A stretch of 64,000 nucleotides of DNA from Zerene cesonia (GCF_012273895.1 NC_052102.1:10782002-10846001); one strand, 5' to 3'; shown: positions 1 to 13,610, numbered from the stretch's first letter. The notes: a model not told the origin generated them from the letters alone. Numbers and translations are program-made.

Positions 1-1454
1 TTCAGAGTACTACTGAATAAAATAATAAAAAAACAATTGTAAAAGTTCATTATAATCATTAACAAAAGCTATTTAGATGCGCGTGCGCATCATTGTTACC
101 GGAAATCACACAATTGCGCGAGATAAGCGCACAATAATGAAACAAATTAACATATTCCTCAGTGATATATTTATCATGTAATTTTTTATTCTCTATTGAG
201 ATATCGTTTTCACAATGCTAAATTTTCAGTGCATCATCCGTATGATCGTTTTAGCATAGAAGATTGTACTATTACGAGTTTAAAATAAGAATAGATATAA
301 TATATATACTCTTTGTCAATTTTCATAAATCTCAGACAACATTAATATGAAATTTTTCATATCATATCTAAGAGAAACAAACGCAATGGTAATCGTAAAG
401 GTAATGACAGTTGTTATATGCGTGAAACGTCAGTTCCTATTTGACGTTTGTCGTCATATATCATGATTATAGGGTTTCATTGCTAGAGCCTATAAGGAAA
501 ATAGGTAGGATAGATGTGTATAAGAGCTGTTAAGCAGGAATGTCTTCCTCTCGAGTTCTAGGATTCTGATATCATAGTTGTTCACGTTAGTAATAGACAA
601 CCAGTAAACACGTGTATTATTACATAATCTTGCTAAAGGGACCGTAAATCCCACTGATAATTTCGTAACAATATATAAAGGTATGTTTGTTACCCTTCCA
701 CGCGAATACCAGGGAACAGCTTAGATGGAACTTGGCAGTGATGCAATGCACTAGAATAACACATAACCTACAGAAAATCTTGTTTTTGTCCGTGTGTTCG
801 TCCGCGGAAACCGTGGCGCGCAGATTGCTTTTCATAAATCAGTCAGTAAGAGAATGTATGACAGTATTAGGAATCTATAACTATGCTATCATAATTTAAC
901 ACTTCAGGTGCAGAATTTTATGATAACATTAACTTGGCGTAACTATTTTATGAGGAACATCGTTACTAGAGATAGGTACATTGTTCTCTAAGATGTTCCA
1001 AATATAAACAACGTCCAAAATTTGAACTTTAACCTAATGATAAATTAAAATGCTTCTCTATTAGAGATAGCTGGACTTGCTAATACAATTATCTGTAGTT
1101 ACTGGTTAAATCAATAATAATCTTTACTAACTTACGGTAGATAATAATTAAAACCAATGGGACCACATAGGAGGCACATGAAAATCAATCAAACTGAGGG
1201 AAGAGATTTTTATGATTATTTTGAAAGTGAGGTAAAAAAAAATGCAGCCCAATTGATAACCTCCTTTTACTGAAGTCGGTTGATAAAGTTAACGTCACAA
1301 GATAGGTAACGTGACAGATACCTTACGAGGATTAAGGCTTAAAACCTCAGTAAAAGCACTGAAGAAACCTATGGAGCGTAGAATGTTATGACATTATATG
1401 CGACTACGCTTGACTACGCTTGTGACGCGGCTTTGTCAATGATTTTATTCCAAA

Positions 1455-1654
1455 CTAGCTGCGCCCCGCGGTTTCACCCGTGTAAGTCCGTATCCCGTAG
1501 GAATATCGGGATAAAAAGTTGCCTATATGTTATTCCAGTTGTCCAGCTGTCTACGTACCAAATTCCATCGCAATCGGTTCAGTACTTTTTGCGTGAAAGA
1601 GCACCAAACACACACACATCCTTACAAACTTTCGCATTTATAATATTAGTAGGA
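1455..1654 (-). mobile_element. Helitron-like element, family A
   Basis: About 200 bp. Read on the minus strand it starts TCCTACTAATATTATAAATG, contains GATAGCTGGACAACTGGAAT-like sequence, and ends with a GCGG/CCGC hairpin then CTAG. Non-autonomous, no coding capacity. Confidence 0.75.
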
Positions 1655-3473
1655 GGATTAGTAGGATTAGCAAGATTTAGTTTTAGGGGATGTTAAAGAA
1701 AATTATACTAATGTAACAATCGATTAAAAAAGGGCCGGTTCTCTTGACAGTATTTTTTTGTGTTTGTTACATCAGAACTTTCGATTGGGTGAACCGATGT
1801 GATCATTCTCTAATAAGTAGCTGGTGCCTTCCGTGTGGTGGTATTACGATTATGTCTAATTCTGTAATTGTGAAGGCAATTTTGTTTTTTTGTTAAAATG
1901 GTTATTGACAAGATTATTTATTGATACCTGTTCATATTATATATGAATTATATTTTTCTCCGATCTTTGTTGTCTCTCCTCCCAAAAAGTAGGAAAATCA
2001 GAAAAAGATGCATACGCCTACTTTATGGATTTATAAAGCCCTGAAATTTATCCATCATGTCTAAAATTAACCACACATAATAGGTATTATTATATGACTA
2101 AATGACTATAGTCTATAAGGATTAAGTCTTGTATATAGTTAGGTAATATTTCAAGACCTTTGTATTAATAAATAACACTAATTATGGACGGTCATAAACA
2201 CGTGTGTTAACATCGGTGTGCTAAGGAAAACCATGTCAAGATTTTTCATTATCAGCGTTTAGTATATATTTAGTGCTTATATATGTATTACATGCATTGT
2301 TACAAAGAAATGGTTTTAATTTTCATTTTTAATAGTAATTAAATGATATTTATTGCACACTTTTTGAAAATTTTCAGCGAATCGTGCGTTAAGTGAGGAC
2401 ATTTTGACAAATTTCTACAATAAAACGGTCATAGATGATACTGAAATAGAAGAATTAATATAAAATCTAAAATTTATGATCCTATATGAATAATCAATAG
2501 GCAGTTAACAATATGTACCTACAACCTTAACTATAATAACATTTCCATATCATCAATTCAGATAATGTAATACTTAAAACAATGTCGATTGAGATATTAC
2601 AATTTCCTTCAATGCGGAAATGAATACAATTAAACCCTCAGTAATTGTTTTAATTTAAATAACATACCTACATATTTCATATAAATACATGATAACTAAG
2701 ACTAAGGTTATGTTAAGCTGAATAAAATAAATATGAATAGTTTAAATAAATATTAAACACATTGATTAATGTTTGATTAATGTGCAACGTACATTACATG
2801 TTGTTCTTGGTATCAATTTCACAAATGTCACTTCTACTGATTGATTTGTACTACCTATTAACGAGGCACTATGCGATAAGTGCACGCTATTCGTGTAATT
2901 AGGACTCTAACACATTGAGCTAGGGTTCTAATTAAATTGGCATTTTTCAAGAGTGGGCCTTGGATGCACTATTTTGATAAATCAGTTTAATGAATTGCGT
3001 TATTTGAGGTGTTATTATGGACATATTGAAAAATTTAAGAATGAGATAATTTTGAATCAAATACATGAACGACTTAGGGTTTTCTAATCAGAATTAAAGT
3101 GTTTTGTGCCCTTTGTTTGATCTTCAAATAGACTTTTCCCACAAGGACGTATCATTATGTGTAGAGAGAAATGAATAAGATTTAATCTCGTTTTTTTGTT
3201 AATCGGTTTCATAAATATTTCTTATAAATTAAATACGAGTAACAATAGCTGAGGGATTTATAGTAATTGTATATTAATTTAAAGGTTTTTATAATTTTAC
3301 ATGTCTTACAATTTTTACTTAAATTTAGACATCTTAATTTGCATACGATCTCTATAAGCCAACACGACTATCCAGCAGACTGGGGCTTTATAGATTTTAA
3401 ACTGACTATAAGGTCTGAAAGTCTAGGCTTTGCATCGGTAACCTATTTATGGAATCCACAGTAATAAGTGTCC

Positions 3474-3545
3474 TTGGATCGATCGGAGCCGCGCGCAGCC
3501 GAGTCGGCGCAGCCAGGCCGACCTTTGGGTCTGTCCTAATTCTTG
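3474..3545. other. Isolated GC-rich islet
   Basis: About 70 bases rich in CG dinucleotides (for example gccgcgcgcagccgagtcgg) stand out from AT-rich flanks 4 kb upstream of the first beta-subunit exon. It may be an untranslated first exon or promoter, or a repeat end. No recognised coding content. Confidence 0.3.
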
Positions 3546-4430
3546 CTACCTGCCTATAGTCTTCATAATATTTATGACGATTGTCTTTTAATTGGGTATA
3601 TTAATTTTCTAATAGATAGGGCCTGACCTATGTTGATTTATGAGTTTCAAGAATTGTGTTTCATAGAAAAAGGGCTTAGGAAATATGGGGCATTTTTTTT
3701 CTGCTTATTCTCTATTAAATCTTACTTAGACCTTCGTTTCTGCATTCGAAATAATGGATAGTTACGCTTGATAATTGTACAATTCTAAACATTTAGGTAT
3801 AGCTTACACAGGCGTACTATATCTTTGGCATAATCTTATCAAAATGGACCATGATTTAGATGGAAAATAATGCCCATGAAAAGCTATTGTAATTTATATT
3901 ACTTAACCGAACCGAAAATATTCTGACAACAGGAAAAATATTTCTCTTTTCAGAGCGGTTTTCTTCACTTCAGGATAACTTAACGCATACCTCTCGCAAG
4001 CGTTTGCATATTTAGCAAAAGGGTGCAATATAAAAAATAACTGATATATCATTATAATCAGTATGTCTTACGATTTAAAATTATATTCTATTTAGTATCA
4101 TCTATGGGTCTGTAATGTGTTCATGTTACCCTAATATTTCCTTGTTTCTTTGGTTATTATTTTGGTAATTGCTCTATTCTTGTCTGTGAACAAATGTGTG
4201 TCTATGTCTTTGTATATTTACGCTTTACGTGTAAAAAATGGTAAGTATCACTATTATAATGCACTTATTTACCGACTTTCAAAACTAAAAGAAGGAGGTT
4301 CTCTGTTCGTATGTATGTATTTTAAAGTTATCTATCAAATTGTATGCAGGTGTCATATGTGTTTTAAGTCCTGAATTCATCTTAAACACATCTTAACAAA
4401 TGTTTAAAGTTTATATCCAATCTTACTAAT

Positions 4431-4620
4431 ATTATAAATGTGAAAGTTTGTAAGGATATGTGTGTGTTTGTTACTCTTTCACGCAAAACCTATTGAACGG
4501 ATTGCAATGATATTTGGTACGTAGATAGCTGGACAACTGGAATAACATATAGGCAACTTTTTATCCCGATATTCCTATGGGATTCAGACTTACGCGGATG
4601 AAAAAGCTGGGCGCAGCTAG
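4431..4620 (+). mobile_element. Helitron-like element, family A
   Basis: Starts TCTTACTAATATTATAAATG after an A and ends GCGCAGCTAG before a T, the Helitron A^T insertion pattern. Hairpin region degenerate. Confidence 0.78.
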
Positions 4621-5876
4621 TTGATTAATGATTTTCACTTTAAAAGCGCTCTTTATAGAGAATCACCATGTATAGTGAGTATTAGTTACAAGCATACAAC
4701 AATAAATACATGCAATATATATTTCACATAGAATGTTATATGCCGTGAGCATTCGTTCACAGATAATATAGTGACAGGTGCACAGCGCACGCTCATACAT
4801 AGACACGTGATTTATAAATATCGTTGAATGTATTCCAATTGTGTAAAATAACTTCCACGGCCATATTTAAATCTATATTAGTTGTTCTTCTTGAAAATTA
4901 AATCATTTTCGTATATAATAACTTTTTAAGGTGGTTTATATCTGTTTTGGTAACATATGTCTATCTTGATTTAAGAAAAAGATTTCATTTGTCACGTGAG
5001 GTCTTATTACATCTAATAGTGATTTATTTTGAGAATATATTATTTTAATTTAAGCAATGTTTGTTTTATATAAGATGAGGTAACTAAATAATTATGAGTA
5101 AAACTAACATTTAATAATTGATACTGATATTTAAAGAACTGAGATCAAAAACTATTAAAACAAATTTCTAAGGATGAATTATTGAATGGAGAGTATTATG
5201 TAAATACATTTTAACGGAAACCTAGGGAAAATTGATTATTTAAACATGCTTAAACTGTTATACTCTCCCAGCTATCACCCTTATTTCTGCTAAATATTTT
5301 CCCATTGTTTGAATTACAGTTACTGTAAATATCAAATATACCAGGTACACATATCATATGTGATTCATCGGTTTTCCTCTGATGCACCATATACCGCATT
5401 ATTTGTACGCATGCGCATACTTTATGACCTAGGTTGACCTAAAATACTAGGTTTATAGTATCTAGCCGCAAGCGTGTTCTATCGAAGCGCTCATCTGTAT
5501 TTTATTTCTATACAAATAAAATACAATAGAATGTAAAATGGAGGCTTTTTGAGAGAAAGCAACATTCGTCAAGCAATTTATTCTAATCAACAGTCAGTCA
5601 GTATGTTAATTATATTCGATTTATTTACTTATAAATCGGCTAAATATTGCTATAATATGATTTATAGATTTTATAGGCAATTAATAGGAAAACTGTTAAT
5701 ACAAACAGGGTGTATAAAATAAACAGCGCATCAACGAGGAAACATTATTCTTAATTATGTATATTAAATTATTCGTACCTACTCTGTTAACACACAAACA
5801 CATCAAATACTTTTTAATATCAATATCCAGCGTATTCATTTTACTATCGGTATCTCTAAAAAAAGTTATACTCCTA

Positions 5877-5904
5877 TCCTCAAATAAAGGGTTTTATTTG
5901 AGGA
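5877..5904. repeat. Short perfect hairpin
   Basis: Twelve-base arms (tcctcaaataaa and its complement) around a 4-base loop in otherwise featureless AT-rich sequence. No function suggested. Confidence 0.5.
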
Positions 5905-6892
5905 GCTTTGAACATTAACTATCTCTTTGGGCCTCTAGATAATAGACTGTATCTGTATACACATTCTAATTAGCGACTCTAATTACAAAATTGGAACAGC
6001 TATATTTATCTTCGCTTCATCACCGTTAAGTATAGGTACATATTTGAAAGTATTTATAGTGTAACATGAATTTGATTTATGGCCAACAATGACGATATAA
6101 AACAACTAATCTTGTAAATGTTTTTCCAAAACGAAGTTTTTTTTGTTTGTTAATTGATATTCCATGACACCTAAAACTCTTTATTTACGTCTAGATGTTA
6201 CAAATTAATAAAAAAAAAAAATAAAAAAAGGTGTGTGTGCGATTCACACACGATAGAAGTGAAAATTCAATCGACAAAAGAATGAGATGAATATATATAT
6301 AAAATAGTATGTATATTTCTGTCTCATTCTTTGCCAGCTTCACTCTACACATTTTTGTATTTGTGTCTCTTACCTGTCGTTTTTCCGTTGCATCAGGTTT
6401 GAAATCACAACGATTCTAAAGAAGTTTCACAATAAAATAAAGTTTATCTGAATCAAAAAGAAATACACTGCAGATAATGAGTTACATGAATTATGTAGGT
6501 ACATTAGAGTTTTATAGCTTAATTTTTTAAACAATGACCCCTGTGCTAGGTTAGAACCTGAGTTACAGGGTTCATTCGTTCGTCCATATAATGAGACATA
6601 CATATAATTGTTTTGAATGTACTTTATACTATGCAAGTGAATTATTGATAATTGATAAATTTAACTGTATTAAAATAATGATATAATTTAGTTCGATGGC
6701 CGGAATCGTGGACGGAAACTGTGTAAAATGATAGTAGAAAACGACTCAACGACGCACAAATATTCATATAACCTTGTACTTTGCCATTAATGAATACTTT
6801 TTCATATTCAATTGCAACAATTTTAGTGTAATAGTGTTTTCTTGTGTTTGATTTTACGCAAGTATTGTACAAACAAAATAAATATTACTATT

Positions 6893-6960
6893 TAACCCGA
6901 CGTTTCGAGCACTTTACAGCGAGCGTGGTCCGTGACCACGCACGGGGAGGCTAATATGGT
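6893..6960. repeat. Dispersed repeat, also at 31555-31612
   Basis: ACCCGACGTTTCGAGCACTT followed by ACAGCGAGCGTGGTC; the same words occur at 31555-31612. Confidence 0.5.
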
Positions 6961-7550
6961 TAAAAAAAATCGCGTGTGAATCCGTTAAAAAGTCTTTAAT
7001 TTTCAAAATTTTAGAGCACCTAAATCCGCGACAGTATTCATGTACGTTTTAATGCTAAACGCAGCAAAACTCGGTCATTGTTCGTTTAACAATTATCATC
7101 CATGAACATCAACGTTTAGAAACAATTACGCATTCAGAGTGGGCACGCACATTTGTTCCCATGTCGTCTCTGAACCACTAGACTGTTTACACCGAAATTG
7201 GTGAAGTGGTGGGTTCAATTGATTGATTCGTGGAGTGGGTGTGATTAAAATATTTTGGGTTTCATCTATCTAAATTTAAAGAGTACTTACTGTACGCTGT
7301 TAGCATTAGAAAAGTGTGATTATAAATTAATATTAAAAAAAAATGTTACTAAATTATATACCGGTATCACGCTAAAATACTGCTTGTTATATATTTTGTT
7401 TCATGAAATAGTTGCAATTGTTCCTATTGTAATAGTTAAATTTGTTATTACTTTTAGGAACAAGGTCGAAAACAAATGACAATAGTTCTATGTTGAAAGA
7501 GTTCTAACTCACGATTCAGCAGTTTTTAATTATGTAACTTTATTTTACAG

Positions 7551-10394
7551 CAAAAATCCTCCTATTCTACCTGATCTTCTATGCGGTGTTGGTTGGCTTC
7601 TTCGCCGCCATGCTGGCGATCTTCTACCAGACCCTCGATTCCAAGATGCCCAAGTGGCAGATGGACGCTTCCCTGATTGGCAGCAATCCTGGTAAGAAGA
7701 CTTGTTCTTTCCCAAATAATTTTTAGCAAATTGTATATATCTTATGGCGTTTATTGTCGTTCCAATAACATATGCTACTTACGAGTTTGATTTTCTTAAA
7801 ACTAAAAAATGGACAATAACGCAAATTTAACCAATACACTTTATAAGGGTTTTACCACTTGCTGATAACGTCCCTATATAACACTTTTTGACATAAATTT
7901 TCAATACATTAATTTTCAAGCTGAAACACTAGATATTCAGGGGTTTTTAAAGTGGTACCTTATATAGTTGAGTGTGAAAGATTTGTTTCGATTGATTTAT
8001 TAAGAGTCAATGTCCCCGTTTACAGGCTTAGGTTTCCGCCCCATGCCCGATTCAGCTAACGTGGAAAGTACCCTCATCTACTACAGGGCTAACGACAAAG
8101 GCTCCGTGCTCAGATGGGCTCAAGTGATCGACGAATTCCTTGACCGTAAGTTCGTTTACCGTTTTGCGTATTGTATTAATAAACTACCATATAATCATGG
8201 ACGTATATATTTATCCGTATGTCCGTCCGTCTATCAACAGGCTGTATCATACGAGCCGTGATAGTTGACGAATGAGTAAACCAGTTGATGAATTCAGAGA
8301 TGACGCTGCTAGAATAAACGATTAACCAATAGTTGGCACTGTATTAAAATTAGTCGGATGACCGGTTGGTGTCGCTTTTTCGACTTATTCCAACCCTGGT
8401 GAAACCGAAGGGCCAGCTTGTTATTTAGCTTAAGATAAAAAAAAAATATTTTCCTTTAATTCAATTATTAATATTTAATGGTCAGAATGATGAGATGTTA
8501 AAATGTAAGATACATAATCTTGTTTTATAAACATTTTTTCTTATATTTTTCATTTAATTGAAAAAAGTATTCGTTCATTACAAAAAATACCTCAGGCAAG
8601 CTCTTAAGCTGTAGTTTTGATAACACGAAAGAAAAATATGATCAGCATATTTCACATGTTTCCAGAATACCGCAAGAAGGGAAGTGGCAGTGGTGAGGCA
8701 TCTGGTGCTGAAAACCGCGTCCCCTGCACCCCCACCACTGGCCCCGTGGGTGAGAACCAGGTCTGCGATGTGCCGGTAGACGAATTCCATCCCTGCACCT
8801 CTGCTAACCAGTATAACTATGAAGAGGGTGGACCATGCGTGTTCCTTAAGCTGAACAAGGTGCGTAAAAGATTTTGTCATTCTTATCACGTGGTGATTTG
8901 TTCCCACTTCAGGGAACGACATTGACGATCATATGCTGGTAGATCTTATATCTATTTTAATTTTTTTAATTAATTGCGATATTTCATTAATTTATTTATG
9001 ACGCGACCAGTGACCATTTACAATGTAGATACTTGAAAATAACCTTAAAGCTTAATTAAGACTCCTTCGTGGTGTCACCATTATTTACCAAAGGATGCTA
9101 AGAAGCAAATATAATTGTAAACATTGAAAAAAGAGAAAACATTAAAAATGCTACATATACATAAAATATTACCGACATATAAAAGTTTACATATTAGTAA
9201 TTAATAAGGTAATTGTAGTTACGCTGTGATCACTTCTAAAATTGATTGTAAATGATGAATTTTCAGATCTTCAACTGGACCCCGAAACCATACAACAACA
9301 CGGAAGGCTTACCTGACAAGATGCCAGAGGACCTGAAGCAACACATCAAGATGGTGGTAAGTTTCATTCGAAGTTTAATTTTTGTTTTTGTGGCATTGAA
9401 ATGCTTTTAAATATAAGAAAATTTTGATGACTAGAATTTCGCATAAATATTTTATATTCTGGCGTGACTTAATTACAAAAAAGGTAAAACAGAAGAAATT
9501 CTTGGTGAGCCTTAAAATTTTTACAATTAAATTAGTTTTTACTGTAGCTAACTACCTAAATCCATTAATCACGAATGTTAAAAGGATAGCCTTTTATTAG
9601 TATAGATATAGACTCAAGTTATTGAGTTATATGACTTTTTATAGAAAAAGTCATATAACTCAATAACTTGAGTCTATAATCTATATTCCATTCCACAGGT
9701 TTTGATATCATTCTTAAAGATTCACAAATGAAATAATTCCAGTCTGGCAAGCCCGAAGCGAACACCGTATGGGTATCCTGCGAGGGAGAGAATCCAGCTG
9801 ACGTGGAAAACATCGGACCGATCCAGTATATTCCGCGTCGTGGTTTCCCTAACTTTTACTATCCCTTCACCAACAAGGAGGGTTATTTGAGCCCGCTGGT
9901 GGCTGTGCTCTTTGAGAAGCCTAGGAGTGAGTTCTGAATATGTCTTATAATTAAAAGTAGCGTCATACGATTGGATCCAAATTGATTAATTTTGGAAAGT
10001 AGATGATTATTTTTTACATTATCTCTATTTATTATAAAGGGTTTTGACAAGCATTGACCGTGTCAATCCCATAAAAGAAATCATATCATCGCTAACATGT
10101 ATTAAATTAACTGGTAAGATAATATAATTTGATCAGTACCTAAGTTTCTCTTGAAATTACTCATACAGGCTTATAAATAAATAATTTAAAATGGTTATAA
10201 GTACTTACTAAGAAATAAAATTTCGTGTCTATCACAGAGCATAGCAATATTGAAAGATATTAAATAACTTATCCATGTTTTCAGCCGGTGTTCTGATCAA
10301 CATCGAGTGCAAAGCGTGGGCCAAGAACATCTTCTACGACAGATACGAGCGGCGAGGGTCTGTCCACTTCGAGCTGATGGTGGACCGCTCTTAA
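7551..10394 (+). CDS. Na+/K+-ATPase beta subunit (nervana type), 5' end missing
   Basis: Beta subunit of the plasma-membrane Na+/K+ pump, a type II membrane glycoprotein that partners and matures the catalytic alpha subunit. Six exons join with consistent phases: 7551-7691, 8026-8145, 8666-8859, 9267-9356, 9743-9926, 10285-10394 (stop TAA). They give 278 residues. The first visible exon encodes the single membrane helix (KILLFYLIFYAVLVGFFAAM), followed by PKWQMDASLIGSNPGLGFRP, a nervana hallmark. The ectodomain keeps six cysteines (PCTP, VCDV, PCTS, PCVFL, SCEG, ECKAW) expected to form three disulfides, and an Asn-Asn-Thr glycosylation site in exon 9267-9356. The protein ends GSVHFELMVDRS. 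The exon starts with two bases of a split codon, so at least one upstream exon with the cytoplasmic tail (usually about 35-45 residues) is missing; I could not find it in 1-7550. Orthology to nrv2 or nrv3 cannot be settled by eye. Confidence 0.95.
9607..9678. repeat. Perfect 34-bp inverted repeat (hairpin) in a beta-subunit intron
   Basis: The left arm 9607-9640 and right arm 9645-9678 are exact reverse complements around a 4-base ATAG loop. Six more pairs follow if one base (9679) bulges: 9601-9606 with 9680-9685. It lies 58-65 bases before the acceptor of the exon starting at 9743. It could be a tiny foldback or MITE relic, a precursor-like hairpin RNA, or an assembly palindrome. Confidence 0.9.
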
Positions 10395-10980
10395 GCGCCC
10401 CGCCTCGGCGCCATCGCCACATTGGTCAACACTCTAGTCAACGTCCAGCGTTCCATTACAACCTCACTGCCAAACTGAGTTTGTGATTGGCCAAGTGGTG
10501 CTTGGCTGCCAATATAGTTCGCCTATTGGTTAAGTTTCAGTTAAGGTGACTCCCGACGATCATTAAACTAGGTTTATTTCTATTGAACCTGATTTTGTGT
10601 TAGACTTTGTGAGCCTCCGTGTGGCAGCTTCTGCGCAAATGTTGCTCGTATTTTCTTGCTCAACGTTTTATTTCTGTCCTTGCAAACTTCTGTGTAATGT
10701 GTGTACTGAGTGTGGCGCATTCCATGCCCAGTTTAGTGGTCGTCAAGAGATTGGCCAAGTCAGTTGGCCAAAGGCTGCCATGGTCACACCTGGCGCCGGC
10801 TGCCGTACCTTTAGCAATAGCCTAGTCGGCGATTAATTTATATTCGTTTTAGAATAGCCACATGGCAACACAGTTTTGTTTACACGCTTAAATAAAGTTT
10901 AAATTATTAAATAATGTTTAATATTTAATGTTTTCTGGACGATGAGTCAATAAATATGCAATAGTTGGTTCCAATTTAGC
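10395..10980 (+). promoter_or_regulatory. 3' UTR and polyadenylation signals of the first beta-subunit gene
   Basis: Sequence after the TAA at 10392-10394 stays moderately GC for about 400 bases, then turns AT-rich. AATAAA hexamers lie at 10891-10896 and 10949-10954, the second followed within about 35 bases by a T/GT-rich stretch. The mRNA probably ends near 10975. Open frames within it (for example 10597-10836) look like chance. Confidence 0.6.
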
Positions 10981-11519
10981 TTTTTTGTGTGTTTTATTTC
11001 AGCCTTTATTCCTATCCTCTTAATGACATAAACGAATACATGCAACATAATTCCTTTCAAGTTACGGTTATGTTGTTTTACGAAATAATTTTAACATATA
11101 CAATAAGTCTATATAAATGCAAGAAAACTTATAACTATGATATTTGTGCTTACTCTAACAGTTAATTCATTACAATTCATTCATTATTCAAATGAAATTG
11201 TTATGAAATATAATAATTTCATTGTTTAAATCTTTTAATATTTTAAAATTTCAACAACCTCCTATAAACTGAACAAAAACTAAAGAGTATCTCTCAGGCG
11301 CTGTGTACATTAAGAAAAAAAGAACACAAGCTTTAGTGCCATATAACAACCTTAAAACGAATATAACTTAAAATTTAACATAAAAAATGAACATGGCAAT
11401 AGGGACAGACTCAGCCATGCTGACGGGCTTTAACCTCCGAACAACGCTGTTTTTTAATCTGCCCACCTCTTTTGTAATTACGAGGTTATTAAATAATAGT
11501 CCATACATAGTATACTAGT

Positions 11520-11800
11520 AGTAATAGTTATTAAATAATAGTTGGAGAGGCATAAGGTCCATTGCAGACCTTACGCTTCTACAAATGGATTGTCGACTTT
11601 TTGGGAAGGGATTAAGAAAGGATTGGCGATAGGAATACAGGAATGGACTGGGAAGGGTAAGGAAAAGGATATGGGCCTCCGGCTCCCCCACTCACCGAAC
11701 GAAACACAGCAGAATGCTATTTCACGCCGGTCTTCTGTGGGGGTGTGGTACTTCCCCGGTGCGAGCTGGCCCAATTCGTGCCGAAGCGTGCTCGACTACC
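11520..11800. repeat. Dispersed lepidopteran-type repeat
   Basis: Moderately GC, pieces such as AAGGATATGGGCCTCCGGCT and GTGTGGTACTTCCCCGGTG. Related pieces occur near 27125-27310 and 48555-48730 in other orientation. The open frame through it is not a gene. Confidence 0.5.
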
Positions 11801-12330
11801 ACATACAAAATATTAATGTGGAGTACGCGATTCTAACAAGAATAGGGACGCTAACGATCTTTGTGTCAAATGTCATTTGAAAAATATGATTCACCTAAAA
11901 ATACTTTTCAATGTTATTTTCAATATCGGCCTGTATCCTTTTAATTCCTATAACGCATATATTATTTAATTAATAAAGTGTTCTATTTAATCTCTTCTGT
12001 CAATACACAATAACAAAGGACTGCCTTTTAAATTTATAAGATAAAGGTACGATAAAGATAGACTATACATATTATATACGCTCATCGAAGGTGTCGATGA
12101 TGGTTTCAAAAATAATTACGTGTTAATTAAGATGACGAGAGGTGAGAATACAAACATTTACGATTTAAAGAGATTAATAAATAATACATATTTCGTAAGC
12201 GATACGTTCTATTTAATAATTTTTAACAAACACTAAATCAGCACATTACTGCACCTACATATGTATCGAGTTATGTGGAAGAAACACTCGTATCACATAC
12301 GGGAAATCCTACTATCCTATCCTACTATCA

Positions 12331-12535
12331 TCTACTAACTAATATTATAAATGCGAAAGTTTGTAAGGACGTGTGTGTGTGTTTGTTGCTCTTTCACGCA
12401 AAAACTACTGAACCGATTGCAATGAAATTTGGTACGTAGATAGCTGGACAACTGGAATAACATATAGGCAACTTTTTATCCCGATATTCCTACGGGATAC
12501 GGACGTACGTGGGTTAAACCACGGGGCGCAGCTAG
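12331..12535 (+). mobile_element. Helitron-like element, family A
   Basis: Starts TCTACTAACTAATATTATAA and ends GGGGCGCAGCTAG, flanked A and T. Internal sequence closely matches the other family A copies. Confidence 0.78.
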
Positions 12536-13409
12536 TATTCTATAATATGGGAAGACGATCTATTGGTACATATTTAAGCTTCTCTTTTTACACAGAACGC
12601 TATGGTTATCCAAGAATTGATGGTAAGATAAGACATTGGAAGATTCTATTTTTGTATTTTTTAATTCTACACCTTCTATCGTGCCATATCTCTTGGTATT
12701 ATGGTATCTGTGTATCTAGTGAGTCGAGAAATCGAGTACAATTTCTCACAATAAAGTTCTAGTTAAACACAACTTTATTGATATACATACTATTTATAGT
12801 CCTTTACAAACAAAGCAAAGTTTCTTAAGGTTTCAGAAGTTTGAGGGGTAAGATAGTTTGTAAGAACTTAATTGTGCATATTAAAATTACAGTAAATCAA
12901 TTAATAAGTGGTAAAATAAATCAATGTATTGACACATTAATTACTGTTATTCTAATTATTGTATTGATTTTTTTTTAATAAAATAGTTTATTTATCATAG
13001 TAGTAGTAGGGACCTCCTAGTAAGTTTAAGAAAAAACCTGTGTCAGGAGGACCCGCTCTTCCTTAACTTAAGTTTTATAACTTTGATATTGATATATTAA
13101 GTACCTAAATAATGACTGATTGATAAAACTCAAACAAACTGAGATATTTAAAGTTAATGACCTAATTACTCCCAAAACTGATATCAATATTACTACAATG
13201 AAAGCTCACATAATCGTTACGGCTAGTGACGCAAGAAAGTTCAGTAACACTTGGCAGAGGGTCCCGGCGCCACTCTGTCGGGACCTTCGTCCCCCATCCC
13301 TCTGATATTATTGCGACACTGCAAAAACAAACTATCTGAAAGCTGTTCTGCTCCCTGTACATCGCACTTATACTTTTATGTAGCTATTAGTATACATAAT
13401 AATACATTA

Positions 13410-13609
13410 TCCTACTAATATTATAAATGCGATAGCTTGTAAGGATGTGTGTGCGTTTGTTGCTCTTTCACGCAAAAACTACTAAACCGATTGCAATGAA
13501 ATTTAGTATGTAGACAGCTGGACAACTGGAAAAACATATAGGCAACTTTTTATCCCAATATTCCTACGGGATACGGACTGTCGCGGGTGAAACCGCGGGG
13601 CGCAGCTAG
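13410..13609 (+). mobile_element. Helitron-like element, family A
   Basis: Intact ends (TCCTACTAATATTATAAATG to GCGCAGCTAG) and hairpin GCGGGTGAAACCGC, flanked A and T. A family C fragment lies directly downstream. Confidence 0.8.
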
Positions 13610-13610
13610 T

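Larger units (their letters stand above)
1..7550. other. Upstream/intronic region with scattered repeats
   Basis: No credible exon was found here. The sequence is AT-rich with Helitron-like copies at 1455-1654 and 4431-4620, a dispersed repeat at 6893-6960, a GC islet at 3474-3545 and small hairpins. Most of it is probably an intron of the first beta-subunit gene, because that gene's first visible exon starts mid-codon. Confidence 0.5.

Noticed and set aside
11542..11880. 112-codon frame in the spacer
   Set aside because: Lies within a dispersed repeat whose pieces recur elsewhere in the window.
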